Positions 8,549 to 17,501 are shown, counted from the stretch's first letter. The stretch: 64,000 bases of DNA from Fulvivirga sp. M361 (GCF_007097395.1 NZ_VKDC01000001.1:69501-133500); one strand, 5' to 3'. Program-made: numbers and translations. The notes: generated by a model not told the origin, from the letters alone.

Positions 8549-9001
8549 TCAAAGGTTATATGATTTTCTGGCCCTCTCAATTTGTTGTTCCACCGTTGTA
8601 TCGGGATACAGGACATATCGTGGCGCTATGATTGGTTTTACACTATTTACTGACACCGCTGTGATGGATGCAAATGGAAATTTGCCTCCGGTCATCTTTA
8701 AAAGGACTTTTTCCATTTCCTTAAATTCCGGATCCGTCTCTTTTATGATCTCTGCTGTCCCTTTTATTTGGGACCCTTTTTGCACCAACACATCAATAAA
8801 ACTGATACATACATTACTATTCTGCTGTATGTTTTTTACCGTTTGGGGAGAGGCGATGTTGGCAACTATGATACGATCTGGTCCATAGTAAGTAAATATT
8901 TCCTTGGGAGAAACATTGGGCAGATTGTCTTTCGATGCGGTGGCCAACCAACATAAAACGCTTTGATCAACATACTTTTTTATCTCTGGGGTAAGCATCA
9001 T
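8549..9001 (-). CDS. pyridoxamine 5'-phosphate oxidase-fold flavoprotein
   Basis: A 150-residue split-barrel flavin-binding protein of the PNPOx-like family. The N-terminal helix is followed by LCWLATASKDNLPNVSPKE, the typical first strands, and then by IIVANIASPQTVKNIQQN and VCISFIDVLVQKGSQIKGTA, the classic order of this family. It probably binds FMN or F420-like cofactors as a small oxidoreductase. True PdxH is longer and carries a C-terminal substrate motif absent here. It is the middle gene of the operon: 5 nt after the DinB-like gene and 19 nt before the cyclase. Confidence 0.85.
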   Translation of the reverse strand: MMLTPEIKKYVDQSVLCWLATASKDNLPNVSPKEIFTYYGPDRIIVANIASPQTVKNIQQNSNVCISFIDVLVQKGSQIKGTAEIIKETDPEFKEMEKVLLKMTGGKFPFASITAVSVNSVKPIIAPRYVLYPDTTVEQQIERARKSYNL

Positions 9002-9006
9002 TGGTC

Positions 9007-9444
9007 TTATAATACTCCTGTTTTTATATCCACAGAAGAAAAGTCTTCTCTTTCTATAGGCCCGTCATTCAACCTTTGAAGCATGGAGATCTGTCCTATA
9101 TGTGTTAAAATATCGGAAAATGGTCCCTGAAGCAGTCTTTTTGAATAGTCAATACCCAACTCCTTATCGGAAAGTGTTTTGTCCAGGGTTTTTAGTTCAG
9201 CAATAAATCTTTCGATTTCAAGGGTAAGACTTAATCTTTCAGGAGTTCCCTTTTTTCTCTGCTCTCTTTCTATAAAAAACCGGGTAGCGCTTAATACATC
9301 ATACATATGATGAATAATTTCATTGGTACTTCTACTTCCTTTTCCAAGGCTGAAACCACCAAAGCTATCTTCAGCATTTCGTACAGATTTTTGAAACCGG
9401 TAATTGATCGTAGCCAGGGTATGTCTTAAGTATTCATTATTCAT
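9007..9444 (-). CDS. DinB-like four-helix protein
   Basis: A 145-residue helical protein resembling DinB-fold proteins. Family-like features are the N-terminal YLRHTLATINYRFQKS helix, a His pair in NEIIHHMYDV, and a late His in ILTHIGQISMLQRL that replaces the usual HxxxHRGQ. In canonical DinB proteins three histidines bind a divalent metal. It is the first gene of a tight operon with the PNPOx-fold and cyclase genes, so the three may act on one small-molecule substrate. Divergence from the other DinB proteins here is strong, so the fold call is moderate. Confidence 0.6.
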   Translation of the reverse strand: MNNEYLRHTLATINYRFQKSVRNAEDSFGGFSLGKGSRSTNEIIHHMYDVLSATRFFIEREQRKKGTPERLSLTLEIERFIAELKTLDKTLSDKELGIDYSKRLLQGPFSDILTHIGQISMLQRLNDGPIEREDFSSVDIKTGVL

Positions 9445-9572
9445 TTATCACTCATTTAAAAGTCAGCAAAGGCATTAAGTAGTCCATTGTATGGATTCAT
9501 TAGTTCAGTCGTATCCTGGTTTGTAATTCTCAAATTCTTTTTCATAGTTGTCCGCTGGTATATCAGCATGGC

Positions 9573-10472
9573 CTACTCCTTGATAAATGTTTTGGCAGAC
9601 ACCCAGTTAATACTCCAACTTCCTGTATCACCCTGTTGTTCTTCCGCATAAAACAGGAACTGCTCATCGGGAGTAATGTATGGATTTCCTTGCCCTTTTC
9701 TATTGATCTGTGCAGGTAGCCTGACCGGTTCGGACCATTTGTTTTCACCATTTTTATAACAAATATTCAACTCCAGGGACTCCTTTACCAGGGCAAACAA
9801 GATATAATTACCTTCAGGGGATACGTAGGGGGTGCACTTCATCAAATCTCCATAAAATGGTATATTGAGTTTTTTTGCCTCCTCATACCTTCCATTAACA
9901 AGCATAGAATAATAAATATCCATATCACTATAATCGATATTACTGGCATGAAAATACAGTGTGCCATCTTTAGTCACTGTAGGATGGGAAACTAATTTCT
10001 CTTTTAAATTCGGAAAATCGACAAATTCCGGGGTTGTCCATTTTCCATCCTGTTTTTCAGATTTCCAAATGTGCCAGGTAGAAGGTATGGCCTCATCTTT
10101 GACAGGCCGTGTAGAACTGAAAAACAATGTATTACCATCTGCAGAAAAACTCATTCCATGTTCATTGTATTCCGTATTGAAAAAAGCATTTCGAGGTTCA
10201 GACCAGCTGTCATTGATTTTTTTGATGCATTTGACATCAAAACCTGAAAAATTCTTATCTGAAATCGTGTAATAATATTCATTCATATCCGGCGAAAAAA
10301 TACCACGATGGATCAATACATCTTTTGGTACCAATTCAGGTTTAAATGCTATGGGAAAATCACCGGGAACCTTGTCCACAAAATACGTATCATTCATATT
10401 AATTTCATGATGCTTGTTATGGCAACCGGTCAAAACCAGGGTAAGCACTAACAAAATGTAATCTTGTTTCAT
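9573..10472 (-). CDS. PD40/TolB-like beta-propeller lipoprotein
   Basis: A 299-residue predicted lipoprotein. The signal peptide MKQDYILLVLTLVLTGC ends in a lipobox (LTGC). The rest consists of WD40-like/PD40 blades: repeated F-S-x-D-G/M-x-x-x-Y/L-F patterns such as FSPDMNEYYYTISD, FSADGNTLFFSS, VTKDGTLYFHAS, VSPEGNYILFAL and ITPDEQFLFYAE. Such propellers in Bacteroidota sit on the periplasmic or outer face and usually bind partners or glycans; here no neighbour tells the role. There is no C-terminal OmpA-like domain, unlike many PD40 proteins. Start ATG and lipobox agree. Confidence 0.85.
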   Translation of the reverse strand: MKQDYILLVLTLVLTGCHNKHHEINMNDTYFVDKVPGDFPIAFKPELVPKDVLIHRGIFSPDMNEYYYTISDKNFSGFDVKCIKKINDSWSEPRNAFFNTEYNEHGMSFSADGNTLFFSSTRPVKDEAIPSTWHIWKSEKQDGKWTTPEFVDFPNLKEKLVSHPTVTKDGTLYFHASNIDYSDMDIYYSMLVNGRYEEAKKLNIPFYGDLMKCTPYVSPEGNYILFALVKESLELNICYKNGENKWSEPVRLPAQINRKGQGNPYITPDEQFLFYAEEQQGDTGSWSINWVSAKTFIKE

Positions 10473-10622
10473 TTCAGTGTGGCAGGCGAGTCACATTAAA
10501 TCGTTATTGCAGGTCCTAACTTCACCATTAATTAAAACATTTATTGAATTAGGGCCAAAAAACTTCAGAAATATACGCTTACAACACCTAATGATACTCT
10601 GGCGAGATGAGATCGAAAACAC
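10473..10622. other. intergenic stretch without a gene
   Basis: Nothing coding is apparent. A plus-strand open frame overlapping this stretch (10477-10767) has poor composition and runs antisense to the remnant at 10623-10745, so I do not accept it. Confidence 0.4.
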
Positions 10623-10745
10623 TCAGGCAGGGTTCGCCAGGACGTTTTTAACCCTGGACCGGATAGCAACGCTTTTCTTCTCGCGAGGATGGGTGCTGAA
10701 CACATCATGCATCCGGGTAATTTGGTCGTTGGTAAAAACATCCAT
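10623..10745 (-). pseudogene. remnant resembling the C-terminus of an M43-type secreted metalloprotease
   Basis: A 40-codon frame beginning MDVFTNDQITRMHDVF and continuing STHPREKKSVAIR looks like the tail of M43 (cytophagalysin/pappalysin-like) zinc proteases, where the C-terminal stretch commonly reads MFTxxQxxRMxxVxxxxPRxxL. The frame is closed by stops upstream, and the catalytic HExxH region is absent, so only a scrap remains. The resemblance is from memory of the family and was not checked. Confidence 0.4.
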
Positions 10746-10814
10746 CACCTTTTCCACTCACGGTTAAAATACCCCAAGGAATGTCTCATTTCATAGGTTG
10801 GGGATCTGGCGGGT

Positions 10815-11060
10815 TCATTTATTTGAAGTACTCGTCCGAACGCTCTCGATCCGAAGAATTAAACAGGACAACAAGGGAGGAGTGTACGCCCAATTCCACG
10901 TACTTGTCAGATGTTTTGAAACGCTTGTTGAATCCTTCGACAGAAATTGATGCACATTAGAGGAGTCAGACACATTGAAATAAGTGCGGGCATTTGGATC
11001 ATTATCACATCCTCCAAGTAAAAGAGTGATTAATCCTAAGGCAGGAATAGGACGTATCAT
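10815..11060 (-). pseudogene. small lipoprotein gene, apparently frameshifted
   Basis: The frame starts with a clear lipoprotein signal (MIRPIPALGLITLLLGGC, lipobox LGGC) and continues through about 40 plausible residues (DNDPNARTYFNVSDSSNVHQFLS). After that, the zero frame becomes unlikely (TWNWAYTPPLLSCLIL), while a neighbouring frame reads VEGFNKRFKTSDKYVELG, then VHSSLVVLFNSSDRERSDEYFK and stops at 10819. A single-base indel near 10940 would join them into one protein of about 80 residues. It may be a real pseudogene or a sequencing error. The function is unknown. Confidence 0.5.
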
Positions 11061-11215
11061 GTTTTTATGATTTAAGGGCTATTCTTAAGGATGCTCTTTA
11101 CAGGTCAAAGGTTGCAATGAAAAGGTCGGAACTATTGAATATCTTTCGGTTAAACACGCTGAACTACAAACCTTTTTTGTTCGAATTGTAAAAAAGTAGC
11201 CTTACGATCACCGTC

Positions 11216-11716
11216 TCATACTTTTGACTTTTGTATCACTTCTTCTGAAGTTAATCCAAATATGGGAGGTGTACTAACCCCTAACATGGCCAGGTAAGTA
11301 TATAAAACACCTCTATGGTGGATCTCGTGTTCAACCATAGCCCTTAACAATTTCCATACGGTTATTTTATACCCACCGGGTGTTTCACATTTCTTGTTCA
11401 GGTCCTCCTTTTCCAGTTGGGCCAGAATTTCAATCGTTTCAATATGCAACGCACTATATAAGCCAATTATATCTTTAGAGCCCTTCGCAAAATCCTCTCC
11501 GCACCCTGTGTACAAACTTGGCTTCAATTGAACATTCTCTGCATACATAAATCTCTCAGTAAGCGCAAGATGCCTTATGATGTCCCCAATGGTAAACTTT
11601 CCTTTTTTAGGTGTCCATTCCATTTTTTCAGCGGGAATACACTCAAATAATCTACTCGTACGCTCTTTTATCCTGGCATAATAGTTCAAAAAACTGTCAA
11701 TGTCTGTTATTTCCAT
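11216..11716 (-). CDS. DinB family protein
   Basis: A 166-residue protein of the DinB/YfiT-like four-helix bundle family. The three metal-binding histidines are visible: IIRHLALTERF (helix 2) and MVEHEIHHRGVLYTYL (helix 4, HxxxHHRG, the most diagnostic motif). The segment KMEWTPKKGKFTIGD is the usual loop before the first His. DinB proteins are mostly uncharacterised, stress-linked, and some act as thiol-dependent transferases. It lies 34 nt downstream of the SGNH lipoprotein gene on the same strand and may share its transcript. Confidence 0.88.
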   Translation of the reverse strand: MEITDIDSFLNYYARIKERTSRLFECIPAEKMEWTPKKGKFTIGDIIRHLALTERFMYAENVQLKPSLYTGCGEDFAKGSKDIIGLYSALHIETIEILAQLEKEDLNKKCETPGGYKITVWKLLRAMVEHEIHHRGVLYTYLAMLGVSTPPIFGLTSEEVIQKSKV

Positions 11717-11749
11717 TTTGTTATTGTTGGTTGTACCCTTTATTATTGA

Positions 11750-12841
11750 TCACCAATTTATATTTTCTTCTATGAATTGGACCAGACCGTCAGCCATATC
11801 TTGTTGTTCTTTTATAGAAGGATGGCCGGGAGTATTTTTGAAAGGCATAAAATGAGTGTAAATCTTACTATCATTTAAATTATCCACCGCTTGCTCAATA
11901 TAGTCTGTCCATTTTGACCCTACTCTGGTTGCATCCATATTCCCCAGCGCACATATAATATGTGTATCCGGATAGTGTCCTCTAATAATAGCCACAAATT
12001 TTTGATAGGCATTTATTATATCGTCATCATCAGGGGCAGTATCTCCGAAATTCGCCTTGAACTCAGCCCGTTCCGGCATGTTGACCAACCAGGAGTCATT
12101 CTGAAATAAATTGATAACGACAATATCAGGTGTATAAAGGGAAAAATCCCATTTACTGGCCGTATCAGAAGGCACCAAACGATCATACATTTCAGGCATG
12201 ATCAGCGGAGCCCAACTTATCATGATCCCGATACCGCTTTTACATATACATTGATATTCAGCGTCGAAATGCCTGGCCGTAATAGCGGAATAGCTACGAT
12301 AGTTATTGGTAAAAGTGCTATCAGGAGAATCTTTGCCTGAAAGATCCTCCACAGCATAACCTGCGGTAATTGAATTTCCATAGAATTCAATTTTTCTTTT
12401 TTTGTCCATGGGGCCCGGAAGTAATTTTGCATTTCCCGTGATCCGAAAACCATAAAACACTGTTTTGCCTCTTTCCCATTCTGTACGCTTGAAGATCTCA
12501 ACCGTATGCTTCCCTTCAGGTAATGATTGGGTCAATAAATAATACCTCTTAACTGTGTCAGGTCTTAAGATGAACAGACTATCATCATCTACGATAATAT
12601 TGTAATAGTTATCCCCTTTATCATCCTGTAGTAAAGCAGCAATGGATTCCCCTTCAAAATTGATCTTTATACTTGTCCCTGACCAATGCAACCCGGCACC
12701 TTGAACCCAGGAGGTGTCAATTCTTCCGGAATAGGCAATTTCCGGATTGGAGTAATCAATGAACAGGTCTTTTTTATCTGTACAGCTGAGCGCAAAAAAC
12801 AGGCTTACCAGAAGGGCAATCGTTCTGCCAAATGATATCAT
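11750..12841 (-). CDS. SGNH/GDSL hydrolase lipoprotein (CE2-like esterase)
   Basis: A 363-residue exported lipoprotein. The ATG at 12841 gives a proper signal (MISFGRTIALLVSLFFALSC with lipobox ALSC); the frame extends to a TTG at 12868 that I reject. An N-terminal jelly-roll domain (about 40-150) precedes an SGNH hydrolase domain with block I FYGNSITAGYAVED (nucleophile Ser), a Gly block in CKSGIGIM, the NLFQNDSW Asn block and a C-terminal catalytic His in GHPSIKEQ. This order matches carbohydrate esterase family 2 deacetylases, which remove acetyl groups from sugars or xylan. The DinB gene follows at 33 nt. Substrate is inferred from family only. Confidence 0.87.
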   Translation of the reverse strand: MISFGRTIALLVSLFFALSCTDKKDLFIDYSNPEIAYSGRIDTSWVQGAGLHWSGTSIKINFEGESIAALLQDDKGDNYYNIIVDDDSLFILRPDTVKRYYLLTQSLPEGKHTVEIFKRTEWERGKTVFYGFRITGNAKLLPGPMDKKRKIEFYGNSITAGYAVEDLSGKDSPDSTFTNNYRSYSAITARHFDAEYQCICKSGIGIMISWAPLIMPEMYDRLVPSDTASKWDFSLYTPDIVVINLFQNDSWLVNMPERAEFKANFGDTAPDDDDIINAYQKFVAIIRGHYPDTHIICALGNMDATRVGSKWTDYIEQAVDNLNDSKIYTHFMPFKNTPGHPSIKEQQDMADGLVQFIEENINW

Positions 12842-13083
12842 AGCGTAATTTTTATTTCTTAACTCCAATATACACGATTACAAACTCATATGATCAGAAA
12901 CAATGCTTCGCCACACATAGCGTCCACTTTACTTTCATATGTTTATTACCGTCAAATCAGGTATTGCTAATATATCATCCACAAAAACTACTTAAATTAG
13001 GACTATAATGACCAGAGTTCTTACCGTTAAAAATGGTGTAAAAGATTAAAATCATGTTGTATAATATGCACATATCTTACATT

Positions 13084-13593
13084 ATGAAGCTACTGGTGCC
13101 GCTCTTGACAGTCTTTTTTGCGGTACCTTTTCTTACCTCCTGTGGAGACGATAGTGAGAATGCGGATTTTGAATGTGCCGATACCCGCATCAAGTTCAAC
13201 ACGGCGGTCGTAGAATGCAACAACCTGGTCATCAGCAACGAATCCGGTGGAGAGGCCCCTTATACCTATTCGATAGATACCCGAAATTTTCAGTCTGAAG
13301 CTGTTTTTGAGGACCTGCCTGCTAAATCCTATACGGTCAGCGTGAAAGATATGAATAGCTGCTCGGGCATTCTGAGTGTTACCATTATCAATAGCCTGGC
13401 CATAAATGCTGTTGTGGATGCTTCCAACATCACCGTTTCGGCCTCAGGGGGCAAAGAACCTTATACGTATGCCATAGATGAAAAAGGTTTTCAAATTGAA
13501 GCTACCTTCACAAATCTTCCCGCAGGTACGTATAAAATGAGTGTGAAAGATGATTTAGGATGTGTAACTACAACCGATGCAATAATAGGCTAG
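13084..13593 (+). CDS. lipoprotein with two SprB-like repeats
   Basis: A 169-residue lipoprotein. I start at ATG 13084 because it gives MKLLVPLLTVFFAVPFLTSC, a complete signal with lipobox LTSC; an upstream in-frame ATG at 13054 adds ten residues. The mature part has two repeats of about 65 residues, each with GGE/K-x-PYTYxID...F......F..LPA..Y..SVKD...C. This matches the SprB-repeat found in Bacteroidota gliding adhesins. SprB itself is gigantic, with dozens of copies, so this is a minimal relative that could bind polymers or partners at the surface. It stands alone on the plus strand. Confidence 0.75.
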   Translation: MKLLVPLLTVFFAVPFLTSCGDDSENADFECADTRIKFNTAVVECNNLVISNESGGEAPYTYSIDTRNFQSEAVFEDLPAKSYTVSVKDMNSCSGILSVTIINSLAINAVVDASNITVSASGGKEPYTYAIDEKGFQIEATFTNLPAGTYKMSVKDDLGCVTTTDAIIG

Positions 13594-14057
13594 GTTTACA
13601 TGAAAATTCATTTTGAGACTTACGGGGATGGGCTGAGTGCGAAGGGCTTGGAGCATAGTGTATGCTGGATGCTAGGGACTGGGTGCTGGGTGACAGTTTT
13701 TGTAGAAAACCATTGTTCGGTGGGTTAGCAATAAGCAACAAGCAGTGGGCAATTTGAGTGTGATATAAAATTTTACCTACTACGGCCTTATTATCGGTGA
13801 ATTGTTATGTTCACGGTCAATAATGGTTGAAAAATACAGCCATAACACTGGTACATCTTATTTCATTCAAATGAATTACACTTTTCATTCCAAGGTCAGT
13901 CAAATTTGCCAGGGGTTATCCAATTCAAATTTATTTTAACCAAACGCGACCTGGTCCGGTAATATTCTTGTCAGTCCCATTTGGTTACGTTTACTACTAT
14001 CCCGGTATCTAATTCAGTAAACTTTATGTCTAAAAGTAACACTTCTCCTATGCCAAT
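13594..14057. other. intergenic region with a GCTGGATGCTGG-type repeat tract
   Basis: No gene is visible. At 13661-13696 there is a purine/GCTGG-rich tract (ATGCTGGATGCTAGGGACTG then GGTGCTGGG) that is very similar to one at 20799-20830. A nearby line (AGCAATAAGCAACAAGCAGT, about 13727) is similarly repetitive. The rest is AT-rich upstream sequence of the beta-helix lipoprotein. Confidence 0.5.
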
Positions 14058-15989
14058 ATGAAGCAACCTCTCCACTTTCTGCTTGTCTCAATAGTATGGC
14101 TTACTATTTCCTGTGGTGAAGATGACGATCCGTCAATTACGGAAACAATTAATCAGGACCAACCTGAAAATATCATTACCACACCATGTGATTTTGACTT
14201 ATCTCAAATTAATGCGAATTCCAGTGTCATCATTGATTGTGTCCTGGACCTTCAGCAAGAGACCGTCAACCTACCTGACAACGTAAATTTTGAGTTTGAA
14301 GGAGGCGACGTAATCAACGGCAAACTGGTATTCTCTGGAGGTACCATTGACGGAAGGCTTTTAAGTTCTAAACTGGAAGTCGAGGGTGATGTAACACTGA
14401 AAGATCCTACTTTCAAATTCTATGCTATAAGATGGGATGTAAAGGAAGGAATTACCACTTCAGATATTGCTTTTCAAAATACTGCTACTTTAGAGAAAGT
14501 GATGTTCATGACAAAGAAGTTAGGTGCCACCACTTTTACCATTGATAAATTCGATGCCTATTTTGAAGTAACCAGGGTTACCAGCACAAGTAACCTCAAT
14601 TTCTATCCTTCATTGGAGGCGGTGAACATCCCTTCTGATTTTAACCTCGTCATGACCGAAAATACACACTTAAGGATATTTCCGGCCGATACTCATGAAA
14701 GAGAAGGAGGCGGCATACTTGCCGTGAGAGATGCCGCTAACATAACCGTAACAGGAGGTACTCTGCATGGTGACAGAGATGAGCGAGTTTATTCTCCCGA
14801 TGACAATGGACTGGAAGGTAGTCATCTTTTCCTGATCCACTCAGGACGAAACATTACCATAGAAAGCATGACGTTTGAAAATGGTTCGAAAGGAACATTT
14901 TCCATCGCCTCGTTCGGTTTTTCTTTTAACCCGGACTACAACCCTACTACCAGGGTCACCATAAAAAATTGTATGATTAAAGATTCACGGAGAATGGCCA
15001 TAGCGCTCACCGATGGTCGTGATATTCTAATAGAAGGAAATACTTTTATCAATACCGGGCAGCCTTCGGCAAACTCGGATGGGGGCGAAGTGGGCTATGC
15101 CATCAATATCGAACCCGTCAGAACAAGAGACGCAGAAGGAGATCTTAAAGAGTACCAAAAAGTTTTTGATGTGCTTATCAAGGGAAATACAGAAACCAAT
15201 AGTAGAGGGGGGTTTGTTACTCTGACCATTGGACAAGATATTACAGTAGAAGATAATGACATAGGGAGTCGCGCCGTATACTCCCTGGTTTCCGGCGCTA
15301 AAATCATCAATAATCGATTCAAAGCATCAGGCAAGGCGGAAGAGAGTTGGGCGATATTTGCCGCGGGTAGCGGGCCGACTGTATTTAACAACGAGATTGC
15401 CGGTAACACGATAGAAGGTTATAGCCTGGGCATTGCCACGAGCTCATATGATGCATTTGTACATGACAATACAATCAAAGACTGTGGAGGTGGCCTGCAA
15501 ATCAGCAAAGCTTTCAATTCGCGTTTTTATAATAACAAAATTGACGTTTCGGGTAACGGAATAATGGCTACCAATACCTACAATGATAACATAGAAGTAA
15601 AAGGAAATGAGGTTACTTCAGGTAGTTTTCATGTGTATTTTGTTCAGATTAATAATAAGGAGGGTCAGGAAGATTATAGCATGCTATTGGATGACAATAC
15701 ATTTAAGGGTACAAGAAAAGCCAGCTTTTCCAATGCCAACGGTCTAATCTTCAAAAACAATGATGTAACAGGTGGTATTGAAATGGGCAACCTCACCAGG
15801 GTGACCTTATCCGGTAATACTGTCCGGCCTAATGAAAGTAGCGGCATCAGGCTGTATAACTCACATGAGAGTGTATCTATTATGGATAACACGATCTATG
15901 AACCCACAGGCGCAGAACGATTCAAATGCATTCAAAACGATTCAAGCACTCCGGCTGGATTAACGATATCCTTAAATACTTGTAATTAA
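14058..15989 (+). CDS. right-handed parallel beta-helix lipoprotein
   Basis: A 643-residue lipoprotein with signal MKQPLHFLLVSIVWLTISC (lipobox TISC) and an acidic GEDDDPS tether. The mature region is a PbH1/pectate-lyase-like beta-helix: an early strand-rich section with NFEFEGGDVINGKLVFSGGT, then many turns of the form I.I..N.I.......I.I.DN (ITIESMTFENG, VTIKNCMIKDS, ILIEGNTFINT, VLIKGNTETNS, ITVEDNDIGS, NEIAGNTIEG and others through the C-terminus). Beta-helices of this type are usually polysaccharide lyases, hydrolases or epimerases. I cannot see catalytic residues by eye, so enzymatic activity is open. It precedes the fibre operon at 17.5 kb but is not joined to it. Confidence 0.85.
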   Translation: MKQPLHFLLVSIVWLTISCGEDDDPSITETINQDQPENIITTPCDFDLSQINANSSVIIDCVLDLQQETVNLPDNVNFEFEGGDVINGKLVFSGGTIDGRLLSSKLEVEGDVTLKDPTFKFYAIRWDVKEGITTSDIAFQNTATLEKVMFMTKKLGATTFTIDKFDAYFEVTRVTSTSNLNFYPSLEAVNIPSDFNLVMTENTHLRIFPADTHEREGGGILAVRDAANITVTGGTLHGDRDERVYSPDDNGLEGSHLFLIHSGRNITIESMTFENGSKGTFSIASFGFSFNPDYNPTTRVTIKNCMIKDSRRMAIALTDGRDILIEGNTFINTGQPSANSDGGEVGYAINIEPVRTRDAEGDLKEYQKVFDVLIKGNTETNSRGGFVTLTIGQDITVEDNDIGSRAVYSLVSGAKIINNRFKASGKAEESWAIFAAGSGPTVFNNEIAGNTIEGYSLGIATSSYDAFVHDNTIKDCGGGLQISKAFNSRFYNNKIDVSGNGIMATNTYNDNIEVKGNEVTSGSFHVYFVQINNKEGQEDYSMLLDDNTFKGTRKASFSNANGLIFKNNDVTGGIEMGNLTRVTLSGNTVRPNESSGIRLYNSHESVSIMDNTIYEPTGAERFKCIQNDSSTPAGLTISLNTCN

Positions 15990-16065
15990 GGGATATAGAC
16001 AATGAGGCCTTCGTAGTAGGGTCCGTTTAAACAAGGAAAAACTCTTTTGGAAACTGTATCCAAGC

Positions 16066-16486
16066 TCATTTTTTTGCCCTTAAGTCAATGGAACTTCTAG
16101 TCGGGTCTTCAGAAGAGTATCTGACCGATAGGACGCTATCTTTGGAATTCATGACTTTCCTAAGTTTGTAGCGATTTACTTCTGTAGCGAGTAAAACATC
16201 AGCCTGCTCGAAAAACAAGCTATCTACTTCATAGACGTACTTTATTTCATAATGATCAACGGTTACTCTGCTTCCCAGCCTGGTTTGTTTGATCTGGGTC
16301 TTCTTTTCAACCTTTATCAATTAGACCACTTGTATAAGCATCGTATCTGGATAATCTATGGTAATCATATAAGTCAGGATAGAAGAAATATACTCCAAGA
16401 AAAATAATGATACAGATAGGAACCACAATAGTCGTAAGGATCTTTTTGGTTTCCCACAGGTGATAAAATCTGACTTCTTTAGCCAC
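16066..16486 (-). pseudogene. small membrane protein gene with a frameshift (DUF3592-like?)
   Basis: Two adjacent frames together make one convincing protein. The first starts at GTG 16486 (VAKEVRFYHLWETKKI), has a membrane span (ILTTIVVPICIIIFLGVYFF) and runs to SGLIDKG-stop. The second, in another frame, opens with TTG directly after a stop and reads IKVEKKTQIKQTRLGSR, then YEIKYVYEVDSLFFEQADVL, and ends at 16066. Removing one A from the AAAGG at 16311-16315 gives a continuous SGLIDKVEKKTQIKQ. The result is about 140 residues, one TM plus an extracytoplasmic domain similar in layout to DUF3592. It may be a pseudogene, an assembly error or, less likely, programmed frameshifting. Confidence 0.6.
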
Positions 16487-16675
16487 TTCTAATCATCTTA
16501 AAAGTGATGTCACTGAATACTTAAAAGACAACCACTGGTTAGGCCCCAAGAAACAAGAAAGGGTGTTCCAACAAATAAAACACTGATTGCTACTTTCATG
16601 GTTCATAACCTGATTTCAATAGTTAATATCAAATTTGACATTCATCGCATCATCCTGTTGATAGCTTAAGTACTC

Positions 16676-17062
16676 TCAGGTAATAACGGTTTGGTCAAAC
16701 CATGAAATATCAGCATACACACGCCAATCATAAATTTTCTTTCCTCTAAACCGGTATATATCCGTGCATGGAATGGAAATAACTTTCTCATCGGCCAACC
16801 TTTGAAAAAAGGAGGTCACTTCTACCACCAGGACGTGGTCCTGCTCTGCCACCAGATGAATTTCATGACCTTTCCATAGCACCAGAGCGTTTTGCCATAG
16901 CATATATTGCTTTAAACCCTCAACACCATGTGCCACTGGTTTATTGGCAACTTTATACTTAAAATCGTCGGTAAAATACACCGCTAACTGGTCCCATTTT
17001 TTCATCCCGACGTCTTCTTCCATCTTTTTCACGCACTCAAAAAGCTTAGATCTGTTGTCCAT
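16676..17062 (-). CDS. SnoaL-like/NTF2-fold protein
   Basis: A 128-residue cone-shaped alpha+beta barrel protein of the SnoaL-like polyketide cyclase/NTF2 superfamily. It begins with a helix ending in KKMEEDVGMKKWDQLAVYFT, then DDFKYKVANKPVAHGVEGL, where the family has a loop with a small pocket His, then strands EIHLVAEQDHVLVVEVT and a C-terminal strand pair IYRFRGKKIYDWRVYADI. The ATG at 17062 is preferred over a TTG at 17080. Members bind or isomerise small hydrophobic ligands; the ligand here is unknown. No operon partner. Confidence 0.8.
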   Translation of the reverse strand: MDNRSKLFECVKKMEEDVGMKKWDQLAVYFTDDFKYKVANKPVAHGVEGLKQYMLWQNALVLWKGHEIHLVAEQDHVLVVEVTSFFQRLADEKVISIPCTDIYRFRGKKIYDWRVYADISWFDQTVIT

Positions 17063-17501
17063 GATGGGTTCTTTTTTCAATAAGTCAAATGTACGATCAT
17101 TCGTTCAACACTTTCAGACCGATCAATGGATTTTTACCTGAGAAAGAAGAAGAAAGCCTGACTAATCAGATGCGGATAGACGTCTTCGACTTTTATAATG
17201 CATTACTATCGTTGTTACATAAAATGAGCAATTGACAGGTGCTAGCTGAAAAATTTACTTGCAATTCCCATTTCAATCATGAAAATACTTCACTCTCAAG
17301 TGGATAAGATCGTGATTTATTCAATTGTCCACTGAATTGTCCATTGCTATTTCATCCCGGCACTTTGGAATTTTCTTACTTTCCAGCTTGAAATAAAACG
17401 CTTATTTCAATTTCAAAGTCGTTAGCAGTCAATTGATAACTGAACAAACTTTCCGATTGAAGTAAGTGAAATTTTAATATATCTATACCCCTTAATTTAA
17501 A
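17063..17501. promoter_or_regulatory. upstream region of the 17.5 kb fibre operon
   Basis: No gene seen. It contains a tandem 12-bp direct repeat, AATTGTCCACTG/AATTGTCCATTG (17322-17345), about 160 nt upstream of the operon's first ATG. Two direct copies on the same DNA face could be a binding site for a response regulator; this is inference from the repeat alone. Confidence 0.35.

Noticed and set aside
9961-10272. 103-codon plus-strand open frame
   Set aside because: It lies antisense inside the PD40 lipoprotein gene, whose repeat pattern and lipobox are convincing.
10477-10767. 96-codon plus-strand open frame
   Set aside because: Composition is poor (many Trp, Ile, Ser, Arg without pattern), and the opposite strand holds a better coding remnant.
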